Made by a program: the position numbers and the translations under genes. Shown here piece after piece: positions 35,349 through 44,505 of a DNA stretch of 64,000 nt. Origin of the DNA: Planctomycetota bacterium. GTDB taxonomy: Bacteria; Planctomycetota; Phycisphaerae; Phycisphaerales; UBA5793. The notes below the pieces were generated by a model. That model did not search any database and was not told where the DNA came from. It saw only the letters and a list, made by a program, of their open reading frames with translations. Each line of letters begins with the position of its first letter. Within the stretch, counting starts at the first letter, position 1. Location of the stretch: contig JABFGK010000001.1 of the NCBI GenBank assembly GCA_013112555.1, positions 1,896,581 through 1,960,580 on the forward strand, in the 5' to 3' direction.

Positions 35349-37712
35349 ATGAGCTCCTACTCGGGAAGTACAAGGACACTGCTGGAAGCCGTACGGGCTT
35401 CACTGTCTCGTGCTGTCCAGTACAACGTCAATGTCATGGTCGCGCCGGCTGCTGTCCTGTGGGCCGATCCAGACGGTCAGTGGACGGCATTGGTGGAGAT
35501 GTTGCGCGGTGTCATGGCGGAACTCATCACGCTCGGCGAGTATGACGCTGAGTCACGCACCGGACCTGCCATCTGGCTGCGCTGCGTTATTGAACCTGAC
35601 GTCCGCACGGACAAGTTCCCCGACATGGACTGGCCGGCAGAGACTGTCCCGGTGATCTACATGCCTGGAGTCAGCAGGCAGATCCTCAGGGCCGTGGAGG
35701 AGTGCCCGGACTCACACAAGCCACTGGTCGAACTCCAGTACCGGGGTACGGTGTGGACGCAGAAGAACGGCAAGGACTGGACGGTCAGGGCCTTCCTGGT
35801 GAGCGACGACGGCGGACTCGGACTGGAGGTGGCAGAAGACAAACAGACACTCCAGGCGATGCTGGGTGCCTTGTCGCAGTTGGCAGTGACGCCGATTGAG
35901 CGCTTGCGAGGGAAGGTGCTGGAGGCCGAGGATTTCGATAAGTTGATGATCGGTGATGCGCCTCGCGACCTGCTCTTGTGGCTGAGTGATCCTGACGGCA
36001 CACGGGCCCGGTGGGATAGCCAGACGTGGAGCGCGTTTTGCAACCGGTGCAATCAGGATTACGACTTCGATCCCGTCGCTGATGGAGAACTCATCGGGGG
36101 AGAGAAACTGGGCCTGCGCCAGCACGCTTGGTTTGGCGCCTGGGAGCGATTCGCAGAGTCGCCCATGTCCTATGCCGGCATCCCGGATCTTCTCCGACGT
36201 GCCAAACCTAAGGGCGAACTGACCTTTGACAAAGAGCCATGGCCTGATGTGAACGATTCCATGGAGGACTCGCTTCGCACGGCGCTGCTGGCGGTCGGGT
36301 CCATGAAGCCCGCCGAGGCCCGGGAGCGGCTGATCGAACTGGACAAAGAGCATGGTTCACGTCGCGGTTGGGTATGGGCACAACTGGGGCAGTGCCCGCT
36401 GGCGGTTGCACTGAAGCACCTTACTGTACTCGCAGATCGAGCAAGCACCGTGGTAGGCGGCGACACGACGGATACGATGGCGAAGGTATACACAGCGGGA
36501 GCATACCTCGCTGACGACGCTGTGCTTCAGGCGCTGGCCTGCGTCAAGGCAGCGGCCGATGTGGCAGCCGTCCAGGCAGTGATCCGAAGTGTGTATATGC
36601 CGTGGCTGGATGACACCGCGCTGAACTTCCAGAAGTGTCTGGAGGCTCAGTCTTTGTCCTCGGTGTCTGAGCAGGACGCAATGAGTACAGTGGCTGGTGA
36701 TTGCATCCTGTTTGTTGATGGGCTCCGGTTTGACCTTGGTCAGCGGCTCGCCGACCTTGCTGGCGAGAGGAAGATGCAGGCCTCTGTGCGGTGGCGCTGG
36801 GCGGCGCTGCCAACAGTGACCGCCACCGCCAAGCCGGCAGTCACGCCCGTGGCAGATCAGGTTGTCGGCAAAGCACTCGATTCCGACTTTTGTCCTGAAT
36901 CGAGGGACTCTGGCAAGAAGTTGATCGCCGATCGATTGCGTCAACTGCTCAAGAATTGCGGCTACGAGGTGCTTGGCTCTGATGATACAGGTGATCCACA
37001 GGCGAAGGACGCCCGAGCATGGACTGAGTGCGGGGAGTTTGACAAACTCGGGCACAGCCTTCAGGGGAAGTTGGCAGCCCAAGTGGACCTTCAGTTGGCT
37101 CAACTGCTGGACCGTCTGCGATCCCTGCTCGATGCCGGCTGGAAACGAGTGCGTGTTGTCACGGACCATGGTTGGTTTCTTGTCCCCGGAGGCACGCCCA
37201 AAGCAGAGTTGCCGAAGTACCTGGTGGAGAGCAGATGGGCTCGGTGTGCTTCCATCAAGGACAGTTCACACGTTGATGTTCCTGTCGCTGGGTGGTTCTG
37301 GAATCCCCTGGAACGATTCGCTCATGCCCCGGGGATTCAGTGCTTCACCGGTGGCAACGAGTACGCTCATGGCGGTGTCAGCCTTCAGGAGTGTGTCATT
37401 CCGGTGTTGATGGTCAGTGGTACCGGCATCCAATCGCCGGCTACTGTGTCCGTGACTGACGTGCACTGGGCGGGGCTACGATGCCGTGTGAAGATCGAGC
37501 CGGCTGTTGAAGGGCTGTCGGCCGACATCCGTACCAAGCCCAATGTGGCTGGCTCCAGCATCACTGATCCCAAGGCTCTGGACTCGGATGGCAAGGCAGC
37601 ACTTCTAGTGGCAGATGAATCACTTGAAGGCACGACCATCAGCGTGGTCATTGTCGATGGTGCTGGCAAGGTGCTGTGCAAGGAAGCAACCACTGTTGGA
37701 GGTGACAGGTAA
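35349..37712 (+). CDS. pglZ: BREX-1 phosphatase-like protein PglZ (type B)
   Basis: 787 residues. The alkaline-phosphatase-like core shows CILFVDGLRFDLGQ near residue 453 and RVVTDHGWFLVPGG near 602, which carry the metal-binding aspartates and histidine; FTGGNEYAHGGVSLQECVIPVL follows and contains the last histidine. The N-terminal half (about 1-330) matches the longer type B PglZ. PglZ binds divalent metal, can hydrolyse nucleic-acid phosphodiesters in related systems, and partners PglX in methylation. Its stop is two bases before brxL. Confidence 0.92.
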   Translation: MSSYSGSTRTLLEAVRASLSRAVQYNVNVMVAPAAVLWADPDGQWTALVEMLRGVMAELITLGEYDAESRTGPAIWLRCVIEPDVRTDKFPDMDWPAETVPVIYMPGVSRQILRAVEECPDSHKPLVELQYRGTVWTQKNGKDWTVRAFLVSDDGGLGLEVAEDKQTLQAMLGALSQLAVTPIERLRGKVLEAEDFDKLMIGDAPRDLLLWLSDPDGTRARWDSQTWSAFCNRCNQDYDFDPVADGELIGGEKLGLRQHAWFGAWERFAESPMSYAGIPDLLRRAKPKGELTFDKEPWPDVNDSMEDSLRTALLAVGSMKPAEARERLIELDKEHGSRRGWVWAQLGQCPLAVALKHLTVLADRASTVVGGDTTDTMAKVYTAGAYLADDAVLQALACVKAAADVAAVQAVIRSVYMPWLDDTALNFQKCLEAQSLSSVSEQDAMSTVAGDCILFVDGLRFDLGQRLADLAGERKMQASVRWRWAALPTVTATAKPAVTPVADQVVGKALDSDFCPESRDSGKKLIADRLRQLLKNCGYEVLGSDDTGDPQAKDARAWTECGEFDKLGHSLQGKLAAQVDLQLAQLLDRLRSLLDAGWKRVRVVTDHGWFLVPGGTPKAELPKYLVESRWARCASIKDSSHVDVPVAGWFWNPLERFAHAPGIQCFTGGNEYAHGGVSLQECVIPVLMVSGTGIQSPATVSVTDVHWAGLRCRVKIEPAVEGLSADIRTKPNVAGSSITDPKALDSDGKAALLVADESLEGTTISVVIVDGAGKVLCKEATTVGGDR

Positions 37713-37714
37713 TC

Positions 37715-39763
37715 ATGGAACTCGATCATCTGGATCAACTTGCCGCCTCAGCCTTTGACGGGTATCTCGTCCGCAAGGATCTCGTACGCCGATACAGCCG
37801 CCAATACCCCGTACCGACCTACGTCGTTGAGTTCCTGCTGGGTCGATACTGCGCTACGGTCGATGAGCAGGAGATCGAGGAGGGACTGAGGATCGTCGAA
37901 CGACAGTTGCAGGACCGAACGGTCCGCACCAGCGAACAGGAGTTGTTCAAGGCAAGGGCCCGAGAACAGGGTTCCGTCAAGTTGATCGATGTTGTGAAGG
38001 CTCGCCTGGATTCCAAGACAGACTCGTTCCTCGTCGAACTGCCAAGCCTCGGAATCCGTGACGTGCGCATCGGCGACAGGCTGGTACATGATCACGAGCG
38101 GATGCTGACTGACGGCTTCTATGCCGAGGTGACACTGACCTATGACGCTGCCATTGCCGAGGAGAAGCACGGCCGGCCATTTGCAATCGAGAGCCTGCGA
38201 GCCATCCAACTATCAAAATCAGACGTCCTGACGGTCCTGATCAAGGGACGTGAACACTTCACAACTGCCGAGTGGACAGACTTTCTGATGAGATCCATCG
38301 GCCTCGAACCGACGGCGCTGAGTGATCGTGCCAAGATGGTGGTTCTGCTCCGCATGGCCCCGTTTGTGGAACGAAACTACAACCTGGTCGAACTCGGCCC
38401 GCGTGGGACAGGCAAGAGCCACTTGTTTCAGCAGATCTCGCCCTACTCGCATCTCATCTCTGGTGGCAAGGCGACGGTAGCCAAGATGTTCGTCAATATG
38501 TCGAGCGGCCAGCGGGGTTTGGTATGCCTGTATGACGTTGTCTGCTTCGATGAGGTCTCTGGCATCTCATTCGACCAGAAGGACGGGGTGAACATACTCA
38601 AGGGGTACATGGCTGCAGGTGAGTTCTCACGCGGCAAGGACAGCATCCGTGCCTCAGGTGGGATCGTGATGGTGGGTAACTTCGATGTCGATGTTCAGCA
38701 GCAGCAGCGCATCGGGCACCTGCTCAGCCCGCTTCCACCCGAGATGCGAGATGACACGGCGTTCATGGACCGCCTTCACGCATATGCACCAGGATGGGAC
38801 TTCCCGAAACTGAAACCAGATGATCATCTCACTGATCACTTCGGTCTTGTGACCGACTTCCTCTCAGAGTGCTGGTCGCAAATGCGATCATCGACACGAG
38901 TGTCCACCCTTCAGGATCGGGTGCACTGGGGTGGGGCACTGAGTGGCCGCGACATAGAGGCTGTGCATAAGTCCGTCAGCGGCCTCATCAAACTGTTGTA
39001 TCCCAACCCAGAACAGGCGATTCCGGACGAGGAACTGGAGTCAATTGTTCGCATCGCGCTCGAAGCCAGACGCCGCGTAAAGGAGCAACAAAGGCGCTGT
39101 CTGAAGAGTGAGTTCCGAAACACGCACTTCAGCTACACTGTGGGCGTAGAGGGGGTGGAACAGTTTGTCTCAACGCCCGAGTTGCACAGTGATGAGGCAA
39201 TCGATGGTGATCCGCTTCCTCCCGGCCAAGTATGGGCAATCAGCCCTGGGACGCCTGAAGCGGGCCCTGGGCTGTATCGCATTGAGGTAACGGTTGGTCC
39301 CGGCGGTGGGATCAAGATCCTGAATACGCCGACACCTCCAGCTTTCAGAGAGAGCGTCAAAGTCGGGGAACAGAACCTCTATTCCAGGAGCAAGTCGCTC
39401 GTAGGTGACCGTGACCCGCGTGGACATGAGTTCTCTATTCAGATGCGGGCCATGGACAACGGCCGTACAGGAGTCGGCCTTGGGCTTCCTGTCCTTGTCT
39501 CTTTGGCTAGTGCACTCCTGGAGCGGAGTACCAAGGGTGGCCTGATTGTCGTGGGGTCACTGAACCTGGGCGGCTCGATAGAGTTGATTCCCAATGCCGT
39601 GGCGATTGCCGAGATCGCAGTGGAGAAACAGGCCTCAACGCTGCTGATGCCTGTGTCCGCCAGGCGGCAACTCAACGACCTTCCTGACGAACTCTGGACG
39701 AAGATAGGCATTGAGTTCTACAGCGATGCGTCTGATGCGTTCTTTAAGGCGGTGCTGGACTAG
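37715..39763 (+). CDS. brxL: BREX AAA+/Lon-like protein BrxL
   Basis: 682 residues, with a GGAGG ribosome site inside the end of pglZ. Walker A is GPRGTGKSH at 228-236, and Walker B lies in VVCFDEVSGISFDQKDG. The C-terminal 180 residues have a Lon-like fold (VLVSLASALLERSTKGGLIVVGSLNLGGSIELIP), but the Ser of the Lon dyad appears replaced (GRTGVG where Lon has GPSAG) and the Lys is not found at GGSIEL, so protease activity is unlikely. BrxL is known as a DNA-binding ring ATPase needed for phage restriction in type I BREX. It ends the operon and overlaps the convergent replication-like gene by 20 bases. Confidence 0.92.
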   Translation: MELDHLDQLAASAFDGYLVRKDLVRRYSRQYPVPTYVVEFLLGRYCATVDEQEIEEGLRIVERQLQDRTVRTSEQELFKARAREQGSVKLIDVVKARLDSKTDSFLVELPSLGIRDVRIGDRLVHDHERMLTDGFYAEVTLTYDAAIAEEKHGRPFAIESLRAIQLSKSDVLTVLIKGREHFTTAEWTDFLMRSIGLEPTALSDRAKMVVLLRMAPFVERNYNLVELGPRGTGKSHLFQQISPYSHLISGGKATVAKMFVNMSSGQRGLVCLYDVVCFDEVSGISFDQKDGVNILKGYMAAGEFSRGKDSIRASGGIVMVGNFDVDVQQQQRIGHLLSPLPPEMRDDTAFMDRLHAYAPGWDFPKLKPDDHLTDHFGLVTDFLSECWSQMRSSTRVSTLQDRVHWGGALSGRDIEAVHKSVSGLIKLLYPNPEQAIPDEELESIVRIALEARRRVKEQQRRCLKSEFRNTHFSYTVGVEGVEQFVSTPELHSDEAIDGDPLPPGQVWAISPGTPEAGPGLYRIEVTVGPGGGIKILNTPTPPAFRESVKVGEQNLYSRSKSLVGDRDPRGHEFSIQMRAMDNGRTGVGLGLPVLVSLASALLERSTKGGLIVVGSLNLGGSIELIPNAVAIAEIAVEKQASTLLMPVSARRQLNDLPDELWTKIGIEFYSDASDAFFKAVLD

Positions 39764-40748
39764 CTGGTACATCATCAGCCAGCCCCTGCATTGTCGCCTG
39801 TTCAACCTGCGACCAGTCAATCGTGCCGTCATCCCGGAAGACCAGCCGCATCCAGTGCTGTGAAGTGTTGAAACCCTTCAAAGGAGCGAAGAGACCCCAC
39901 CCATCAACATGTATGCCATCAGGCTCCTTCGTGATTGCCGTACCAGGGGAACGGCGCTTGAGGAACTTGAACAAATCATCCATCGTCGGTGGTGTAAAAG
40001 CCCACCCTGATCGCATCCGCTCGATTACAAGTCCGTTCGGGTTGCTTATGGACTTATCTGCCCTGAGTCCATCAAAGGTGATTACCACCTCTGCTGGATG
40101 GATTCCTGAATGAGTGAGGCCAGCAGCACCACCACCAACAAACCCGAGATGTCGGTACAACTGCTCACAGACGTTATTGGTGGTGGTGCTGGTCTTTTCA
40201 TGTTCTCTCTTTTCTTCTGTCTTGTTCTGTTCTGTAGTAGACGCTCCTGTAGACGGTCGTGAAGACGCTCCTGTAGACGCTCCTGTAGACGGTCGTGTAG
40301 ACGCTCCTGTAGACGGTCGTGTAGACGCTCCTGTAGATGACGATGTAGACCGTTTCGACTTTGATCGTTCACCGTTAGGCTCGGAGGTGCCTGTATCGGC
40401 ATTGGTCGATCGATATTGGCGCTGCCGTTCGGCCTTCAAGATACGTCGTTTGGCCGACTCCGAGTTGTAGCGATCGAACTTGGGGATCCGTATCCCGTTT
40501 TCGATCTCTTCCAACCATCCGACCTCGACAAGTGCCTTGCCGAATCCGGAAGTGGCCGTTAGTCTATCGATCCATTTGAGAGAGACTCCCATTACGTGAT
40601 CGCTCGACATCTGGGAGTTGACCCAAGACCAGAAGTGGTGCAGGCGTCCGATGATCCCATATTCATCAATCCCTAATGACGAGGCCAATTGAATGACTTG
40701 GGGATCGTCACGAAGGTCCATTCGCATCGCGATCCAGTCACCCGCCAT
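39744..40748 (-). CDS. Replication-organiser-like protein with tandem-repeat linker
   Basis: 334 residues from an ATG with AAGGAGGG four bases upstream. The N-terminal 115 residues (MAGDWIAMRMDLRDDPQVIQLASSLG to KFDRYNSESAKRRILKAERQRQYR) resemble the winged-helix start of phage and plasmid replication organisers. A low-complexity Ser/Thr/Gly/Pro linker of STGA/STRP units (from a 12-bp DNA repeat) joins it to a C-terminal domain. It follows the excisionase-like gene in the same operon, overlapping by 11 bases. The role is inferred from layout and pattern, not from a clear family match. Confidence 0.5.
   Translation of the reverse strand: MAGDWIAMRMDLRDDPQVIQLASSLGIDEYGIIGRLHHFWSWVNSQMSSDHVMGVSLKWIDRLTATSGFGKALVEVGWLEEIENGIRIPKFDRYNSESAKRRILKAERQRQYRSTNADTGTSEPNGERSKSKRSTSSSTGASTRPSTGASTRPSTGASTGASSRPSTGASTTEQNKTEEKREHEKTSTTTNNVCEQLYRHLGFVGGGAAGLTHSGIHPAEVVITFDGLRADKSISNPNGLVIERMRSGWAFTPPTMDDLFKFLKRRSPGTAITKEPDGIHVDGWGLFAPLKGFNTSQHWMRLVFRDDGTIDWSQVEQATMQGLADDVPASPAPP
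40237..40344 (-). repeat. 12-bp tandem repeat inside the replication-like gene
   Basis: Eight to nine copies of GTAGACGCTCCT alternating with GTAGACGGTCGT. The unit is a multiple of three, so gain or loss changes linker length without shifting frame. Confidence 0.9.
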
Positions 40749-41097
40749 GACACCCTCCTTCCACTGATGATCGCAGCACGTTATCGCGCTGCTCCGACTC
40801 CCAGCGCTTTCGATCGGCGCGGTCAACAGCCTCGAAGAACTCGTTGAGCCAGTCCTGCGTGGTGTAGATCTTGCGAGAAATCCGGATTGTGCGGAGTTTG
40901 ACACCCGAGAGCCCTTTTCGGGACCAACGCCAGAGAGACGTTGGAGTCGGCCGCCCAGGAAGGAGGCGCGAGGCTTCTCCGAGTGTCAGATAGGAATCAA
41001 ACGATGTCTGGTTGTCGACTTGGTGTTGTTGAGTGCTGGGTGCACCTCCGTTCACAGATACGTTACTTCCGAACCGGGAATAGAGATTACGTTGCAT
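40738..41097 (-). CDS. Excisionase-like DNA-binding protein (DUF1580)
   Basis: 119 residues. The central LTLGEASRLLPGRPTPTSLWRWSRKGL, continuing with VKLRTIRISRKIYTTQDWLNEFF, is the winged-helix MerR/Xis-type fold of planctomycete DUF1580 proteins. Such proteins bend DNA to favour excision or act as repressors of the integrase operon. It lies between int (47 bases upstream) and the replication-like gene, so all three read from the right end of the element. Confidence 0.8.
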   Translation of the reverse strand: MQRNLYSRFGSNVSVNGGAPSTQQHQVDNQTSFDSYLTLGEASRLLPGRPTPTSLWRWSRKGLSGVKLRTIRISRKIYTTQDWLNEFFEAVDRADRKRWESEQRDNVLRSSVEGGCHGG

Positions 41098-41144
41098 ACA
41101 TAATAATGAAAGACGTCCACGGCTTCAACCATCTACATCTGATT

Positions 41145-42380
41145 TCATCCGACTTTCCCAGCAATTTCACACGCCAGTTTCGATGACCGCCAGGAGTAAC
41201 GGGCCGTCATGTTCGGCGTGGCGTGCCCGGCGATGGCCTGGGCTGCCTCGATGCCGTGGGTGTCACGGACCCGTGTGAGGGCTGTGTGCCTGAGTTGATG
41301 CGGCGTGAAACCTGCCACTCGCATCTCCGGCTTGCCTTTCTTCTCGGCCTTCAGGTTCGCCCTCAGGACCGCGCGCTCGATGGCCTTTCGATAGGTCCGT
41401 GTCGTGTACGGACCCTCGCCGATTCGCTTCTTGGGCCGTGCCTTGCGGTTCGTGCCAATGGTGTTCCCCTGGCCGGGCCGCGTCTTGCGATTGGCGTGTG
41501 CCGTGGCTCTGCGCTCGCGCTCAGCCTCGATGGGACGGAACAGGTGCAGAGCCGGCGCACGTCCCTGCAAGAATGGCTGCAGGACCTTCTGGGCTTCCGG
41601 TCCGAAGAAGAGGACTCTCGCCTTGCCACGGTGGGCGGTCTTGTGGGCCTGCAGTTCGGCCGTCCATACCTCGCCCGTCATATCGATATCGACTGGTCTC
41701 AGGCCGACCAGTTCCCCGGCCCTGGCACCGGTCAGCAGTTGCAGTTGGATGATTGCCCAGGCCTGTCGGCTAATGAAGGGCCTGATAGCGTCGATCTGCT
41801 CATCGCTGACAAGTTCCACCAGTTTGTCGTTCTCGACACCCGGTGTGCCGATCGGAATGCCCTCGACAGCCTTGAGCCGCTCAACCATGTCGGCCGGCAC
41901 GAGATCATGGCTCACGCCCCATCGAAACACACGGCGGAGTCTGGTGGTCTGCTTGTTGATGCTGGTGCGCCGCCAACGAAGGGTGATCATCTTGTCACGG
42001 ACGATCCTCAGGTCAGAGGGTCCGAAGCGGGCAACCGGTACACTGCCGTACAAGTCGGTGAGAATGCCGAGGACGCGATCATAGATTTCCAGTTCACCGC
42101 TCTTCGAGCCATCGGCATGCCGGTATCGCCCACTGGCCCACTGCTTGAATCGATCCACTAGCCTCTGGATGGTGACGGGATCGGTCCGGTCACGCGGCAG
42201 TTGTCTCCCGTTGGAGAGCCACTCCTGAATCAGACGGTCGTAGCGCTCACGGCTTTGCGGTGACCCGTATGGACCCACGTAGATGTCTTTGCCGTCGATG
42301 CGGACTCGTGCCTGGCCGGTGCGTTTGTGAAGGGTGTAGGCAGGGACTCTGGGAGGGGTGTTGCGTGTACGTCGCGCCAT
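41145..42380 (-). CDS. Tyrosine recombinase (island integrase)
   Basis: 411 residues from MARRTRNTPPRV, with GGAGG before the ATG. An N-terminal SAM-like arm domain (about 30-160) precedes the catalytic domain, with Arg in TGARAGELVGLRPVDI, the HQLRHTALTR box (His-x-x-Arg) and AGHATPNMTARYSW holding the nucleophile Tyr. It catalyses site-specific recombination between the element and the tRNA-His attachment site. The gene reads inward from the intact tRNA. A 16-bp palindrome lies 27 bases upstream of the start, where it could act on transcription. Confidence 0.93.
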   Translation of the reverse strand: MARRTRNTPPRVPAYTLHKRTGQARVRIDGKDIYVGPYGSPQSRERYDRLIQEWLSNGRQLPRDRTDPVTIQRLVDRFKQWASGRYRHADGSKSGELEIYDRVLGILTDLYGSVPVARFGPSDLRIVRDKMITLRWRRTSINKQTTRLRRVFRWGVSHDLVPADMVERLKAVEGIPIGTPGVENDKLVELVSDEQIDAIRPFISRQAWAIIQLQLLTGARAGELVGLRPVDIDMTGEVWTAELQAHKTAHRGKARVLFFGPEAQKVLQPFLQGRAPALHLFRPIEAERERRATAHANRKTRPGQGNTIGTNRKARPKKRIGEGPYTTRTYRKAIERAVLRANLKAEKKGKPEMRVAGFTPHQLRHTALTRVRDTHGIEAAQAIAGHATPNMTARYSWRSSKLACEIAGKVG

Positions 42381-42406
42381 GGTGCGGCCTCCGAATGGGC
42401 GCGAAT

Positions 42407-42422
42407 GTGGTAGTACTACCAC
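42407..42422. promoter_or_regulatory. 16-bp palindrome in int promoter region (copy 2)
   Basis: GTGGTAGTACTACCAC, identical to 19545-19560. It is 27 bases before the integrase ATG and about 75 bases from attR. Confidence 0.7.
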
Positions 42423-42495
42423 TTTCTGCGCCTGGATTAGCCGCACTGCCCCAATGGGCAGGTGAGCGCAACCAGCGCTCCCAGCGTCTCTTGTG

Positions 42496-42541
42496 AAAGG
42501 GCGACCGAGGGGATTCGAACCCCCGACCCCCTGGACCACAA
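42496..42541 (-). repeat. attR: 3' half of intact tRNA-His
   Basis: The 46 bases match attL exactly and extend from the tRNA anticodon loop to just past the acceptor end. Crossover must lie inside this block. Confidence 0.92.
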
Positions 42542-42574
42542 CCAGGTGCTCTAACCAACTGAGCTACGGTCGCC
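42500..42574 (-). tRNA. tRNA-His (anticodon GTG)
   Basis: Minus strand: an encoded G at -1, acceptor GCGACCG with CGGTCGC and discriminator C73 (the -1/73 pair typical of tRNA-His), D arm GCTCAGTTGGTTAGAGC, anticodon stem CCTGG/CCAGG around TTGTGGT (GTG), T arm with TTCGAAT. It is the integration target of the BREX island and is kept intact. Confidence 0.96.
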
Positions 42575-42924
42575 ATCTGCTACGCAGCCGGCCCATGGTC
42601 TGTGTCAAACTCGTGGCCGGCCCGTGAAATATCGGCACATGATAGCACTTTCTCATCAGGATTCAGGCCCGCCCGATCGCTTCAGAATCAAAAAGCGGGC
42701 TCTGTAACCCGACTGCGCACATCCCCGATTCGGGGCCGTCCCTGAATCAGACTATTTGGGTGTGGTTTTCCGCAACGTTGCCCGATTCAGCAGGGCTGGG
42801 GCACCCCGCAAGTCCTATGCTAGCGACTGGCCGATATCGCCGATACAGAGAGCGTATCAGCACAACGCAGAGTACACACACAGGCTCAACTCCAACACTT
42901 CTGACCACGCAACGGGACCAGATC
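42575..42924 (+). other. Intergenic region upstream of pckA
   Basis: No convincing gene. It holds two short inverted repeats (CGGG/CCCG around 42690-42710 and CCCCGA-T-TCGGGG at 42723-42735) that may be terminators or control sites for pckA. Confidence 0.4.
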
Positions 42925-44505
42925 ATGATCACTGCCACAGATATCCGTTCAGAGATCGCAAGCACCACCATCCTTACCAACCTGTCACGGGCAGAGCTCG
43001 TCGAGCAGGCACTCACGCGCAACGAAGGGGTCCTGGCAGCCAACGGTGCACTGATGTGCCTCACCGGCCCCTATACCGGCCGGAGCCCCAACGACAAGTT
43101 CCTCGTCGAGGACAACCCGGATGCCAATGACTCCATCTGGTGGGGCACCGTCAATCGAGATATCTCCCGCGCCTCCTTCAATACGCTCCTGACCCGCGCG
43201 CTGGCTCACATGAAGTCCCGCCCGGAGGTCTTCGAGTTCCGCGGCTTTGCCGGGGCCGACCCCGACTACCGCCTCAGCGTTCAGGTTCTCACCGAAAAAG
43301 CCTGGCATTCACTCTTTGCCCAGACGCTGTTCATCCGGCCCACCGAAGAGGAACTCGCTGCGTTCTCCCCGGATTGGACCATTGTCAACGCCTGCGAAAT
43401 GCAGGTCGACGACTGGAAGGAACTCGGCCTCAGCAGCAACGTCGGGATCCTCCAATCACTCGAACTCAAGATCGTCCTGATCTTCGGTACCCACTACGCC
43501 GGCGAGATCAAAAAGAGCATCTTCTACGCGATGAACTACGACATGCCTGATGCCGGCGTGTTCCCGATGCACTGCTCAGCCAATGTCGATCTCAAGGACT
43601 CGTCCAACGTGGCCCTGTTCTTCGGCCTGTCGGGGACCGGCAAGACCACGTTGTCGGCCGACCCCGAGCGTGCCCTTATCGGTGACGACGAGCACGGCTG
43701 GTCCGATGCCGGCGTCTTCAACTTCGAGGGCGGCTGCTATGCCAAGTGCATCAAACTCTCAGAGGAAGGCGAACCCCAGATCTGGAATGCGATCCGCTTC
43801 GGCTCCGTCCTCGAAAACGTCGTCCTGAACGAACGGCGCCAGCCCGATTATGATGACGGCCAGTACACCGAGAACACGCGCGTTACCTACCCGGTCGATT
43901 TCATTCCCAATGCGCAGATCCCGTCCGTCGGCGGCCAGCCGAGGAACGTCATCTTCCTGACTGCCGATGCCTTCGGCGTCCTGCCGCCGGTCAGCAAACT
44001 CACTCGCCAGCAGGCCATGTACTACTTCGTCAATGGGTACACCTCGAAACTGGCCGGCACCGAGCGCGGCGTGACCGAGCCGCAGCCGAGTTTCAGCCCC
44101 TGCTTCGGCGGCCCGTTCCTCCCGCGTCCCCCGAAGGTGTACGCCGACATGCTCGCCGAGCGCATCGATCAGCACGGGGCAGACGTCTGGCTGCTCAACA
44201 CCGGTTGGTCCGGCGGTCCCTACGGTGTTGGCTCGCGTTTCAAACTGGCCTACACCCGTGCGATGGTCACGGCTATCCTCGACGGCTCGCTGAGCAAGGC
44301 TGAGTACAAGCAGGACCCGATCTTCGGCCTCCACATTCCGACGGCCGTCCACGGTGTCCCGACCGAGGTTCTGAACCCGCGTGACACCTGGGCCGACAAG
44401 GCTGCCTACGACGCCAAGGCGCGTGACTTGGCTCAGCGCTTCAGTGACAACAGTAAGAAGTTCGAACTCGCACCGGATGTGGAAGCCGCCGGCCCGACCG
44501 TGTGA
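42925..44505 (+). CDS. pckA: Phosphoenolpyruvate carboxykinase (ATP)
   Basis: 526 residues from MITATDIRSEI, with a GGGA ribosome site; the upstream extension has no match. The kinase core shows TGPYTGRSPNDKF (substrate loop), the P-loop FFGLSGTGKTTLSAD at about 232-246, IGDDEHGWSD with the metal-binding acids, and a late LNTGWSGGPYGVG. It converts oxaloacetate to PEP with ATP, the first committed step of gluconeogenesis, in the cytosol. It is monocistronic, ending at a perfect palindrome. Confidence 0.96.
   Translation: MITATDIRSEIASTTILTNLSRAELVEQALTRNEGVLAANGALMCLTGPYTGRSPNDKFLVEDNPDANDSIWWGTVNRDISRASFNTLLTRALAHMKSRPEVFEFRGFAGADPDYRLSVQVLTEKAWHSLFAQTLFIRPTEEELAAFSPDWTIVNACEMQVDDWKELGLSSNVGILQSLELKIVLIFGTHYAGEIKKSIFYAMNYDMPDAGVFPMHCSANVDLKDSSNVALFFGLSGTGKTTLSADPERALIGDDEHGWSDAGVFNFEGGCYAKCIKLSEEGEPQIWNAIRFGSVLENVVLNERRQPDYDDGQYTENTRVTYPVDFIPNAQIPSVGGQPRNVIFLTADAFGVLPPVSKLTRQQAMYYFVNGYTSKLAGTERGVTEPQPSFSPCFGGPFLPRPPKVYADMLAERIDQHGADVWLLNTGWSGGPYGVGSRFKLAYTRAMVTAILDGSLSKAEYKQDPIFGLHIPTAVHGVPTEVLNPRDTWADKAAYDAKARDLAQRFSDNSKKFELAPDVEAAGPTV

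Larger units (their letters stand above)
19379..42541. mobile_element. 23.1-kb integrative element in tRNA-His carrying type I BREX
   Basis: The element is bounded by a 46-bp direct repeat (19379-19424 and 42496-42541) equal to the 3' half of tRNA-His. The tRNA is intact at the right end, where the integrase gene begins about 120 bases away, the standard arrangement for tyrosine-recombinase islands. Contents from left to right: DUF5681 gene, AlbA_2-type gene, unknown gene, an IS5-type element, the eight-gene BREX operon, a replication-like gene, a DUF1580 excisionase-like gene and the integrase. Host genes flank both sides. The element can be read as a defence island that excises as a 23,117-bp circle. 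Confidence 0.9.

Noticed and set aside
40237..40344. CRISPR array
   Set aside because: The repeats are 12 bp, contiguous without spacers, and lie inside a coding frame.
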